IMG/VR virus record: IMGVR_UViG_3300037042_003003
Span: 1 to 20,068 of that record
DNA length: 20,068 nt
Origin: a virus
Direction: 5' to 3' (one strand)
Below are positions 1 through 5,127 of this stretch, piece after piece. How positions within the stretch are numbered: the stretch's first letter is position 1; each line of letters begins with the position of its first letter. A program made the position numbers and the translations under genes. The notes below the pieces were generated by a model. It did no database searches and was not told the origin of the DNA. It saw only the letters and a program-made list of their open reading frames with translations.

Positions 1-5
1 GATGA

Positions 6-47
6 TGCAACTCCGAAGAGTTGCACGCCAGCTACGCAAGTAGTTGG
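6..47 (+). other. two adjacent tetraloop hairpins upstream of a terminator
   Basis: The first hairpin pairs 6-13 with 18-25 (TGCAACTC/GAGTTGCA, loop CGAA). The second pairs 28-35 with 40-47 (CCAGCTAC/GTAGTTGG, one G-T pair, GNRA-type loop GCAA). Both sit directly before the terminator at 55-86, so they may be the 3' end of a structured RNA or of an upstream mRNA that starts outside the window. A reading frame entering from the left edge ends at TAG 41-43 and could be the tail of an upstream gene; too little is visible to call it. Confidence 0.6.
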
Positions 48-54
48 TTGTTTT

Positions 55-86
55 CTACCCGGCACATCATGCCGGGTAGATTTTTT
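55..86 (+). terminator. rho-independent terminator
   Basis: A perfect 10-bp stem (CTACCCGGCA 55-64 with TGCCGGGTAG 70-79, 5-base loop) is followed by A and six T (81-86), then a second T-run. It would end transcription entering from the left and so isolates the early operon that starts at 118. The promoter for that operon was not identified. Confidence 0.85.
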
Positions 87-117
87 GGTTTTTTTGACAA
101 AGAAAACGGAGGAAATT

Positions 118-417
118 ATGGAAACATGTTTTGATTGTAATCAGTTGTGGACGCTTGCCCTTGATGACAAGCACATTGATGTGCCTGTTGATTGTCATTG
201 GCCGGCAGGCGTTGTTTTTGAGTATGTCTATGAGGCATACAAGAAACTGCGTGAGGCGTGTAACAAGACATCGTCTCTTAGTAAGTTTGCTGTGTTTTTC
301 TCTTTCATTGAGAGTGAGAAAAACATGGTTGAGATTGATGATGTATGGATCTTTAGGAACAAAGTGGAATCGGGATTCTACTACACGACCGCAGAGGTCA
401 CTATTAATAGGAGTTAA
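118..417 (+). CDS. hypothetical protein, 99 aa, first gene of the early operon
   Basis: The start ATG 118 has a perfect GGAGG (108-112) five bases upstream. The frame is open back to the left edge, but upstream starts lie in the terminator T-tract and have no ribosome site. The protein begins METCFDCNQ, with a CxxC at residues 4-7 that could bind metal, and has a predicted amphipathic central part (VFEYVYEAYKKLREAC). I do not recognise a family. The next gene starts one base after the stop codon, so the two are likely co-translated. A 9-bp inverted repeat (294-302/316-324) lies inside the gene. Position directly before a Csx16-like gene makes an anti-defence or host-takeover role possible, but nothing in the sequence shows it. 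Confidence 0.8.
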   Translation: METCFDCNQLWTLALDDKHIDVPVDCHWPAGVVFEYVYEAYKKLREACNKTSSLSKFAVFFSFIESEKNMVEIDDVWIFRNKVESGFYYTTAEVTINRS

Positions 418-418
418 C

Positions 419-706
419 ATGACAACAAGAGTGGTTATTACACGGCATCAAGGTGCCGTGGAGTGGTTAATGAAGCATGGTTACGTCGGAAGTGACGTAA
501 CTGTGGTGGCTCATGCCACAGTTGAAAACGTGCGAGGTATGGAGGTGTACGGGGTCATCCCCCTCCATTTGGCGGCAGTTGCGTTGTCGGTCAACGCAAT
601 TGATTTGCCGGATATGCCGGCGGATCGTCGCGGGACAGAGTTGTCCTGCGAGGACATGGAACGTTTTGGTGCGGTTTGCACACGTTACGTTGTGCAGAAA
701 GGTTAA
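419..706 (+). CDS. csx16-like: Csx16-like (VVA1548 family) protein, candidate phage ring nuclease
   Basis: This 95-residue protein has the whole pattern I associate with the Csx16/VVA1548 CRISPR-ancillary family. It shows TRHQGAVEW (residues 8-16), a hydrophobic strand ending VVAH (29-32), a GVIPLHLAA segment (45-53), PADRRGTELS (67-76) and ERFGA (81-85). The length matches the family. Csx16 genes are usually found beside type III CRISPR systems. Members of the Csx15/16/20 group have been linked to cleavage of the cyclic oligoadenylate messenger, which switches the defence off. In a phage early operon the reasonable inference is an anti-CRISPR ring nuclease, comparable in role to AcrIII-1; this is not proven here. 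Start: ATG 419 with AGGAG at 409-413; an in-frame upstream ATG at 131 would overlap gene 1 almost entirely and is rejected. The gene is GC-rich and its mRNA forms several perfect hairpins. Confidence 0.82.
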   Translation: MTTRVVITRHQGAVEWLMKHGYVGSDVTVVAHATVENVRGMEVYGVIPLHLAAVALSVNAIDLPDMPADRRGTELSCEDMERFGAVCTRYVVQKG

Positions 707-710
707 GAAG

Positions 711-1073
711 ATGAAAGTTTTGGAATACGGAGAGGATATTCTCTGGCTCGAAAGAGCCAGACCGTTCCCAAAGACGCCTGACCCGTACATTGTACGGCTG
801 AAGGCTTTGCGAGACGGGTTTGCCGTCCACTGCGGGTTTCATGACCCGGTTGTGGGCGGTCTGTGGGCCGGGGCCCTGTTTGTTACGAAACAGCAGGCCG
901 AGGCCTACATGTCCAAGTACGTCCCTGACGGGACGGCGTTTGTGACGACGGTTAGTCACCGTTGTCTTCGTCGGCATGGCCACTACTACTACATGGTTAG
1001 TAGTGACGGTGGGGTTGTTCGGAAGAAGATGGAGCATTGGCTCCTTTTTTCAGAAGGAGCAGAAGGAAAATAA
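711..1073 (+). CDS. hypothetical protein, 120 aa, GC-rich early gene
   Basis: Starts four bases after the Csx16-like stop, with AAAGG at 698-702 as a modest ribosome site. The protein is not recognised. It is basic near its C-terminus, with a CLRRHGHYYYMV stretch (about residues 83-94) and a GFHDPVVGGLWAGALF segment in the middle, and has no clear signal peptide or membrane span. Base composition is the highest in the window (sampled line 841-900 is 65% GC), as in the gene before it, so the pair may have been acquired together. Many short inverted repeats fall inside (742-761, 783-797, 813-827, 920-935, 944-966, 981-1005, 1040-1060). A partner role beside the Csx16-like protein is plausible but unsupported by any motif. 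Confidence 0.75.
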   Translation: MKVLEYGEDILWLERARPFPKTPDPYIVRLKALRDGFAVHCGFHDPVVGGLWAGALFVTKQQAEAYMSKYVPDGTAFVTTVSHRCLRRHGHYYYMVSSDGGVVRKKMEHWLLFSEGAEGK

Positions 1074-1277
1074 ATGAAAATTATTCGGTACAGCCGAATC
1101 TATGACTTGACGTCACAAGAATTTTTAGGCATTGACATTACAGAAGTCAGTGCCGATAGCGTCCCTGCGGACGTAGTTTGGACAGCAACTCCCACAGGTT
1201 GGGAGTCACAGGCGTACGAAGAGCCGTACTCCGAAACTTGGTTTACGAAGAAAGGAGAATACGATGGTCTACAGTAA
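1074..1277 (+). CDS. hypothetical protein, 67 aa
   Basis: The ATG abuts the preceding stop codon and has AAGGA at 1063-1067 upstream. The protein is acidic and starts MKIIRYSRIYDLTSQEFLGI, suggesting a small beta-rich fold. It overlaps the next gene by 14 bases, typical of coupled phage genes. The family is not recognised. Confidence 0.7.
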   Translation: MKIIRYSRIYDLTSQEFLGIDITEVSADSVPADVVWTATPTGWESQAYEEPYSETWFTKKGEYDGLQ

Positions 1278-1524
1278 AACACTACGGTTTCGTAGTGACA
1301 AGTTAGTTAAGCGTGTCATGGAAGACATTGCTTACGCTTCATCAGCAGACGTAAATACGTTTACTGATGAAACAGACACGGTAAATTACATATCCGTGTC
1401 CATTGGAGAGAAGTGTTTGGCTTATTGGGAGCCACAGTGCCCAAGTATATTTATATACGAAGGGCGTCACGCAAACAACATACGCCACATTATCAATAAT
1501 TATCGGAAGCAAAGAAGTAAGTAG
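1264..1524 (+). CDS. hypothetical protein, 86 aa
   Basis: Has a strong ribosome site AAAGGAG (1251-1257), six bases before ATG 1264. The protein has a basic N-terminus (LRFRSDKLVKR) and basic C-terminus (NNYRKQRSK) and no membrane segment. It was not recognised. Its stop codon lies inside the start of the tRNA-like sequence at 1522-1567. The coding DNA includes a 7-bp hairpin (1280-1297), an 8-bp stem (1338-1345/1364-1371) and another 7-bp stem (1375-1381/1394-1400). Confidence 0.75.
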   Translation: MVYSKTLRFRSDKLVKRVMEDIAYASSADVNTFTDETDTVNYISVSIGEKCLAYWEPQCPSIFIYEGRHANNIRHIINNYRKQRSK

Positions 1525-1567
1525 GTAGAGCTGGTGCTAATCCGGGGTTCGATTCCCCGGCTACCCT
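1522..1567 (+). other. truncated tRNA-like sequence (T-arm plus acceptor strand)
   Basis: Bases 1543-1559 form a textbook tRNA T-arm: CGGGG stem, TTCGATT loop, CCCCG stem, with the canonical GGTTCGATTCC box. It is followed by GCTACCC in the place of the 3' acceptor strand. A 5' GGTAG (1524-1528) can pair with CTACC (1561-1565), closing a minihelix. Between them are only 13 bases, so a normal D-arm, anticodon arm and variable loop cannot fit. AGAGC and GTGCTAATCC look like D-arm and anticodon-region remnants. No CCA follows. This could be a tRNA remnant, a phage attachment core copied from a host tRNA 3' end, or a tRNA-mimic structure. No integrase is visible in the window. Confidence 0.6.
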
Positions 1568-1603
1568 TTCTCCTGTGCGGAGAAGTTTGGAAAGGTAAAC
1601 ACA

Positions 1604-1870
1604 ATGAATAGGTTAGACCACCAGATTCTGAAGGCTACGGCCTTCAACATCATAAACGACTTGGGTGCATTGAAGTCACCTAAGAATCGTCGGACTCCGT
1701 CCGACATCACTACAAAAATCGTCTTGTTCTGCGCAAAGATGCGCAAGAAGGACGGCGCACTTGAAGCATCCATCTACAATGTCGAAGACAACATGTGGAT
1801 GGTGAATGAGTGCTATGACTCACTCTTGGCACTTGGTAAGTCAGCAAAAATGCTAGAGGAAGGAAAGTAA
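1604..1870 (+). CDS. hypothetical protein, 88 aa
   Basis: Start ATG 1604 has GGAAAGG (1589-1595) upstream and the ACACAATG context that recurs in this genome. The predicted protein is helical with a basic patch (KSPKNRR, about residues 24-30) and an MRKKDG segment. It could bind nucleic acid, but no family is recognised. Its last base is the first base of the next start codon (TAATG). Hairpins inside include 1630-1645 with a TACG loop closed by C-G (UNCG type) and 1689-1705. Confidence 0.75.
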   Translation: MNRLDHQILKATAFNIINDLGALKSPKNRRTPSDITTKIVLFCAKMRKKDGALEASIYNVEDNMWMVNECYDSLLALGKSAKMLEEGK

Positions 1871-2079
1871 TGGATAAGGTAGTTAATGTTGGACCCACTT
1901 GGGTCTACGTCAAAGATATAGTTTGTGGTGTGATCTTGGCACTCTGCATTGGCACAATTGTGTTGATGCAATTCAAGCTGCAAGCAGCCGAAAACCGCGC
2001 TGCTTTAGCGGAGCTGAAAATGGCAGAGGCAATCATAAAACTTTCGGATACATTTTTAAACATGGAGTTAATCAAATGA
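1870..2079 (+). CDS. small single-span membrane protein, 69 aa
   Basis: A hydrophobic segment at about residues 17-33 (IVCGVILALCIGTIVLM) is followed by a charged helix likely to form a coiled coil (AAENRAALAELKMAEAIIKL, about 39-58). This gives an N-out or N-in single-pass layout with a helical tail. Phage proteins of this shape include spanin-like, superinfection-exclusion and holin-like proteins; the early-operon setting argues against lysis but the sequence does not decide. Start has GGAAGGAAAG just upstream and overlaps the preceding stop codon. Confidence 0.75.
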   Translation: MDKVVNVGPTWVYVKDIVCGVILALCIGTIVLMQFKLQAAENRAALAELKMAEAIIKLSDTFLNMELIK

Positions 2080-2414
2080 CGTATGATTTGGCAACCTTAG
2101 TAGCACCAGAGAATACAGAAATAAAAAGGTTTGTTTACGTATTAAGACTAAACGAAAGCAGTTGTGTTGCTCATGCAGACGACATTTTCGGAACATGCAT
2201 GTTGGCGTTTGAATCAATTAACCACGCTTTAAATGTCCTAAACGAATACGTATCTGCTACAAAATGCACAGCAGACATACAACTGTATGACATACTTGGA
2301 CTTGATGAAAACATCAATGTTCGACTATATAAAATGAATGGAAGATGTGAAGATATAACAAACAAAAAATATATGCGTTTACTCGCATTACAAGAAAATA
2401 ACGGCTGTAAGTAA
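2076..2414 (+). CDS. hypothetical protein, 112 aa, last gene of the first operon
   Basis: I place the start at ATG 2076, which overlaps the preceding TGA as ATGA and has GGAG at 2064-2067. The frame stays open further upstream, but there it lies wholly over the membrane-protein gene. The protein has a central helix (FESINHALNVLNEYV) and several cysteines, and is not recognised. Composition drops sharply here to about 28% GC in the sampled line 2341-2400. It is followed by the repeat/terminator region. Confidence 0.75.
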   Translation: MTYDLATLVAPENTEIKRFVYVLRLNESSCVAHADDIFGTCMLAFESINHALNVLNEYVSATKCTADIQLYDILGLDENINVRLYKMNGRCEDITNKKYMRLLALQENNGCK

Positions 2415-2422
2415 ATAATAAT

Positions 2423-2448
2423 TGGAGGGGTCGGATTTTACCCCCCTC
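2423..2448 (+). repeat. 26-bp direct repeat, copy 1, hairpin-forming
   Basis: Identical over 26 bases to 2464-2489, 41 bases downstream. Each copy contains GAGGGG and CCCCTC, which pair as a 6-bp stem around a loop containing TCGGATTTTA. Confidence 0.9.
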
Positions 2449-2455
2449 TAATTTT
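2424..2455 (+). terminator. probable terminator ending the first operon
   Basis: The GAGGGG/CCCCTC stem of repeat copy 1 is followed by TAATTTTT (2449-2456). The spacing is slightly loose for a rho-independent terminator and the 6-bp stem has an extra pair of C, so it may be leaky. It lies 9 bases after the stop of the 2076-2414 gene, where an operon end would be expected. Confidence 0.5.
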
Positions 2456-2463
2456 TACTGGGG

Positions 2464-2489
2464 TGGAGGGGTCGGATTTTACCCCCCTC
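2464..2489 (+). repeat. 26-bp direct repeat, copy 2
   Basis: Same 26 bases as 2423-2448. It lacks a following T-run (ATATATTG instead), so on its own it is a hairpin rather than a terminator. It ends 30 bases before the next start codon. A tandem operator for a regulator, or an RNA-protein binding site, would also fit. Confidence 0.85.
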
Positions 2490-2519
2490 ATATATTGAAT
2501 AAGAATAATAAGGAACAAT

Positions 2520-2840
2520 ATGCTTAAGACAGGACAACAAGTCCGAAATGTACGACGACCAAACTCTATTGGAGTCGTTGTTTCTTTAAACACACCAAAT
2601 AATGATTGGTATGTAAATCCAGATTTTCATAGAGTTGTAATACGTTATGACCAAATAAAACTTATGTCTGATGGAACATGGGAAGGAGGAACGTTAGATG
2701 AATTACCAATAGATCTTCTCCCAGTAGGAGAAAACATACATGAAGCGTTTACTAAACATGTAAGAAGTGGAGATGTTGGCGGAACAACAAAAAATGGAAG
2801 TGCTAATCGCATTTTAATGTTACAAAGAAAAAGAAAATAA
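2520..2840 (+). CDS. hypothetical protein, 106 aa, possible SH3-like/KOW barrel
   Basis: Start ATG 2520 follows AAGGA (2511-2515). The N-terminal two thirds alternate beta-strands in the manner of a small SH3-like or KOW barrel: KTGQQVRNVRR, SIGVVVSLNT, HRVVIRYDQIKL, then WEGGTLDELP. The C-terminus is basic (RILMLQRKRK). The fold guess rests on strand spacing only. First gene after the repeat pair, so probably the head of the second operon. Confidence 0.75.
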   Translation: MLKTGQQVRNVRRPNSIGVVVSLNTPNNDWYVNPDFHRVVIRYDQIKLMSDGTWEGGTLDELPIDLLPVGENIHEAFTKHVRSGDVGGTTKNGSANRILMLQRKRK

Positions 2841-2842
2841 AA

Positions 2843-2941
2843 ATGTCTACAAAACAAAAAGAATTGGTAGGAATCGTAGGATTCTTAATCATAATAGCCG
2901 GATGGATGTACATGGCGTACAACGAAATCTACTTCAATTAA
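2843..2941 (+). CDS. very small membrane protein, 32 aa
   Basis: ATG 2843 starts two bases after the previous stop; AAAGAAAAAG upstream is a weak ribosome site. After a short polar head (STKQKE) nearly all of the rest is one hydrophobic span, LVGIVGFLIIIAGWMYMAY (residues 8-26). The stop codon TAA is followed at once by the ribosome site of the next small membrane gene. Phage micro-membrane proteins of this type have no assignable function from sequence. Confidence 0.6.
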   Translation: MSTKQKELVGIVGFLIIIAGWMYMAYNEIYFN

Positions 2942-2955
2942 AAGGAGGTGGTGAC

Positions 2956-3078
2956 ATGTGGTTCATCATAAGCATCATTGTCCTCACGTTGGTCATCGTG
3001 GGGCTTGTGGGATGGTTCTTCGACACAATCAATCAGTACCAAGAAAGAATAGATAAACATAATGACAACGGAATATAA
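2956..3078 (+). CDS. small membrane protein, 40 aa
   Basis: An exceptionally good ribosome site AAGGAGGT (2942-2949) precedes ATG 2956. Residues 2-22 are a continuous hydrophobic span (WFIISIIVLTLVIVGLVGWFF), followed by a polar tail (NQYQERIDKHNDNGI). It forms a tandem pair with the preceding 32-residue membrane protein and overlaps the next gene by 17 bases. A holin-like or toxin-like role is conceivable, but the endolysin is 13 kb away on the other strand. Confidence 0.7.
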   Translation: MWFIISIIVLTLVIVGLVGWFFDTINQYQERIDKHNDNGI

Positions 3079-3250
3079 AAAAGCAACCTACGATCAGTGG
3101 GTTGAAAACATGGAATTCATGTACAAACTTATCGGTGAAAAATTTAAACAACCCGTTAAACCTAACGGGAAACCTGAAGATGATGTAGAGATACTGTGGA
3201 ACTGGTATCAAAACTATAACAATAACTTAGCGAAAGAACTTAGAAAATGA
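3062..3250 (+). CDS. hypothetical protein, 62 aa
   Basis: Mostly helical, rich in Lys, Glu and aromatic residues (YDQWVENMEFMYKLIGEKF; ILWNWYQNYNNNLAKELRK). Overlaps the membrane-protein gene before it and, by ATGA, the gene after it. A 7-bp hairpin with an AACC loop (3152-3169) lies inside. No family recognised. Confidence 0.7.
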   Translation: MTTEYKKATYDQWVENMEFMYKLIGEKFKQPVKPNGKPEDDVEILWNWYQNYNNNLAKELRK

Positions 3251-3639
3251 ATAACCTTATTGCACCAAGCTTGCTGGCAACTAACGTACTAAAAGCGTAC
3301 GAGTTTCAATACGATACGATTACAAACGTTGAGTTTTTCATCACTGAAAACGGACGCACCAAACATAGAGCAACCATCAATGGCAACATAACCGTTGATC
3401 TATACATGCACTATGAAGTGATGACGGCTGCACATTTCAAAATAACAATCAATGTCTATAACAATACATGGACATTAAAAACTAACGGTTACCTTGACGA
3501 AGTTAATGTCGAATACACAAATGAAACAATCAAAGATACGTATGACTATCTTGATCTCAAAGAATGGATAAACAACTTTGTTGATACTGTTTATCAAGCA
3601 AAATGCGTAGAAAAACACGGCTTTGTAATCGTTCCTTAA
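3247..3639 (+). CDS. hypothetical protein, 130 aa, beta-rich
   Basis: The start overlaps the previous stop as ATGA. The strand-rich centre (RATINGNITVDLYMHYEV, then HFKITINVYNN) resembles in layout the centre of the 163-residue protein at 4587-5078 (ELNGHLIKMQYTLRFEV), so the two may be distant relatives; this is a weak visual resemblance. A helix near the C-terminus (LKEWINNFVDTVYQAKC) follows. The first pseudoknot element begins six bases after its stop codon. Confidence 0.75.
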   Translation: MNNLIAPSLLATNVLKAYEFQYDTITNVEFFITENGRTKHRATINGNITVDLYMHYEVMTAAHFKITINVYNNTWTLKTNGYLDEVNVEYTNETIKDTYDYLDLKEWINNFVDTVYQAKCVEKHGFVIVP

Positions 3640-3645
3640 ACACAT

Positions 3646-3674
3646 GTGAGGGATGCGACTCACTAACAACGCAT
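3646..3674 (+). promoter_or_regulatory. intercistronic RNA pseudoknot element, copy 1
   Basis: Stem 1 pairs GTGAG 3646-3650 with CTCAC 3659-3663. Stem 2 pairs ATGCG 3653-3657, inside the loop of stem 1, with CGCAT 3670-3674. Connecting loops are GG, A and TAACAA, dimensions that suit an H-type pseudoknot. In this copy the outermost stem 2 pair is A-T. It begins 6 bases after the stop of 3247-3639 and ends 13 bases before ATG 3688. Confidence 0.8.
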
Positions 3675-3687
3675 GAAAGAGAACACA

Positions 3688-4029
3688 ATGATAGACCTAA
3701 CACATCACAGGATGCTTATCCTGAACTTCGCATACCTTCACATCCACCCCGGTGGTGGATACGAAGGACTCATCAAATTGAGACCAAGTTTTCAACGTAA
3801 ACTAGATTTCGTAAGCCGTACAAATCTTGCCGAACTCATGGACTTTGCTGATGCTCATGTTCCTCATGACACACGCAATGCCAAAGGTTTTGAAGACTGG
3901 ATTCAAAGAGAGCCGACGGAAGAAGAAACCGTGTTGTTTGATACATGGGTGTCAGCAATCACACCGATGCCACGAACTGTAATACATGCACCCGTAGGGT
4001 GGGAAGAGGTAGATACAAGTAATGGCTAG
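3688..4029 (+). CDS. hypothetical protein, 113 aa, downstream of pseudoknot 1
   Basis: I choose ATG 3688 rather than the in-frame ATG 3673. The latter lies inside the pseudoknot, and all four genes behind this element start at an ACAATG 13-25 bases after it. There is no Shine-Dalgarno (GAAAGAG only). The protein starts MIDLTHHRMLILNFAYLHIH and has an acidic, helical C-terminal half. Not recognised. Overlaps the next gene by 8 bases. Confidence 0.75.
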   Translation: MIDLTHHRMLILNFAYLHIHPGGGYEGLIKLRPSFQRKLDFVSRTNLAELMDFADAHVPHDTRNAKGFEDWIQREPTEEETVLFDTWVSAITPMPRTVIHAPVGWEEVDTSNG

Positions 4030-4273
4030 ATATACATATCAAAACCAAGCGTTTGACTTTAAGGGCCGAGAAATCGGCCCTGTTTCTGTCTTTAATAAAG
4101 CCGCAGAAGCAAGAAGTGACGCTAGCGTTAGAGTGGCTCTGCAAATACAAATTTGGCAGATAAGAATCTATCGATGTCTTGAACACACTTATGACTTCAA
4201 ACCATACATGATGGTTTACGTCAATATAGTCACAAATAAAGTTAGGTGCAGCAAAAGGAAATTTTTTAAATGA
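4022..4273 (+). CDS. hypothetical protein, 83 aa, basic
   Basis: Has GGAAGAGG about 10 bases before ATG 4022. The protein has a net positive C-terminus (VRCSKRKFFK) and a central QIWQIRIYRCLEHTYDF stretch. Not recognised. Two perfect 7-bp hairpins lie inside: 4063-4080 with a GAAA loop and 4199-4217 with a 5-base loop. Overlaps the following gene by ATGA. Confidence 0.7.
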   Translation: MARYTYQNQAFDFKGREIGPVSVFNKAAEARSDASVRVALQIQIWQIRIYRCLEHTYDFKPYMMVYVNIVTNKVRCSKRKFFK

Positions 4274-4533
4274 GATTTGTACCAGTAGTTTTATACGGGT
4301 CACTTGTACTTGAGAAGTTATTAATAGAAAAATTAATAACAAAAGATCATTATGATCATATGTGGGAAAGATTTGCAGCTTTTAGTAACCCACTTAATTA
4401 TGTGTTAATTGATCTTGATGAAATAACTCTTAATCTTGAACAAGTTGAAACCGAAATGATAATGAATTACTTGCGAGCCGATGAAAACATTACCGATGAC
4501 GAATTCTCTTTCACCGTCAAACTCGCTATCTAA
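4270..4533 (+). CDS. hypothetical protein, 87 aa, acidic
   Basis: Start overlaps the preceding TGA as ATGA, with AAAAGGA 12 bases upstream. The protein is strongly acidic and helical (EKLLIEKLITKDHYDHMWERF; EITLNLEQVETEMIMNYL). No family recognised. It contains a perfect 9-bp inverted repeat (GTTATTAAT 4317-4325 with ATTAATAAC 4332-4340). Pseudoknot copy 2 begins 7 bases after its stop. Confidence 0.7.
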   Translation: MRFVPVVLYGSLVLEKLLIEKLITKDHYDHMWERFAAFSNPLNYVLIDLDEITLNLEQVETEMIMNYLRADENITDDEFSFTVKLAI

Positions 4534-4540
4534 TGTTTGT

Positions 4541-4569
4541 GTGAGGGATGCGTCTCACTAACAACGCAT
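4541..4569 (+). promoter_or_regulatory. intercistronic RNA pseudoknot element, copy 2
   Basis: Stem 1 is GTGAG 4541-4545 with CTCAC 4554-4558; stem 2 is ATGCG 4548-4552 with CGCAT 4565-4569; loops are GG, T and TAACAA. It differs from copy 1 only at the single joining base (T for A) within the 29-base element. The downstream start codon is at 4587, after an A-rich leader without a ribosome site. Confidence 0.8.
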
Positions 4570-4586
4570 AGAAAAGAAACAAAACA

Positions 4587-5078
4587 ATGTCAGTAGAATT
4601 ATACACAACGTATTTCCGTAACAGCTGCCTCGCTATCCCTGCCAAAATTGAAGACGGCACAATGACTTCATATGGTAATTATCACACTACCGAACACACA
4701 GATACTATTGAACTTAACGGGCATCTCATAAAGATGCAATATACTTTGAGATTTGAGGTATCAGACAGAGACACTAGAACGCTGCATCAAACGCCTCTGG
4801 TTCAGATTGAAATAGAGTTTGTAGCTCGTCCGTGGAAGGATAGTCCGGGGACGTCTTCAACCATGAAAAAAATCATTAAAGTTGAGATTAATGCTGAGAC
4901 GCTTGAAGAGCAGATTGATGAAGCAATCCAAACACTGGAGCGCGTTATTGTAGAGGTCAAACTACCTAGCGTTAACTTCGACTTTTGGAAGTATGTATCT
5001 AGCTCAATGCCTGACTTTGAGAAGCAGGTCAAGTATGCATGTGTCAATAACAATAACCGATTGTCCCTCGTGGACTAG
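4587..5078 (+). CDS. hypothetical protein, 163 aa, downstream of pseudoknot 2
   Basis: The leader GAAAAGAAACAAAACA before ATG 4587 has no GG and so no Shine-Dalgarno. The N-terminal 90 residues are beta-rich (TDTIELNGHLIKMQYTLRFEV, LVQIEIEFVARPW). A helical segment follows (INAETLEEQIDEAIQTLERV). Not recognised; weakly similar in layout to the protein at 3247-3639. Pseudoknot copy 3 starts 7 bases after the stop. Confidence 0.8.
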   Translation: MSVELYTTYFRNSCLAIPAKIEDGTMTSYGNYHTTEHTDTIELNGHLIKMQYTLRFEVSDRDTRTLHQTPLVQIEIEFVARPWKDSPGTSSTMKKIIKVEINAETLEEQIDEAIQTLERVIVEVKLPSVNFDFWKYVSSSMPDFEKQVKYACVNNNNRLSLVD

Positions 5079-5084
5079 TTAGAT

Positions 5085-5113
5085 GTGAGGGGTGCGACTC
5101 ACTAACAACGCAC
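5085..5113 (+). promoter_or_regulatory. intercistronic RNA pseudoknot element, copy 3
   Basis: Stem 1 is GTGAG 5085-5089 with CTCAC 5098-5102. Stem 2 is GTGCG 5092-5096 with CGCAC 5109-5113; loops are GG, A and TAACAA. Compared with copies 1 and 2, the first stem 2 base changes from A to G and its partner 17 bases later from T to C, keeping the pair. Confidence 0.82.
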
Positions 5114-5127
5114 AGAAAGACAACACA

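Noticed and set aside
94-120. Perfect TTGACA at 94-99 as a promoter for the first operon
   Set aside because: The only -10-like bases at usable spacing fall on the ATG of the first gene, so the transcript would lack the GGAGG site that clearly serves that gene.
131-418. Longer form of the Csx16-like protein starting at 131
   Set aside because: It would overlap the first gene, the added residues do not fit the family, and AGGAG plus ATG 419 gives the expected length.
1031-1050. Terminator GGAGC/GCTCC plus six T at the end of the 711-1073 gene
   Set aside because: The stem is only 5 bp and lies inside coding sequence; a competing 7-bp stem (1040-1060) uses the same bases. Kept as part of the hairpin chain.
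1494-1567. A complete tRNA gene
   Set aside because: No 5' acceptor strand GGGTAGC occurs at tRNA distance, and there is no room for full D and anticodon arms.
1522-1567. Firm call of an attP site
   Set aside because: No integrase, excisionase or arm-type repeats are visible in the window; kept only as one explanation of the tRNA-like sequence.
3603-3800. Open frame running through pseudoknot copy 1
   Set aside because: No ribosome site, overlaps two better supported genes and reads through the structured element.
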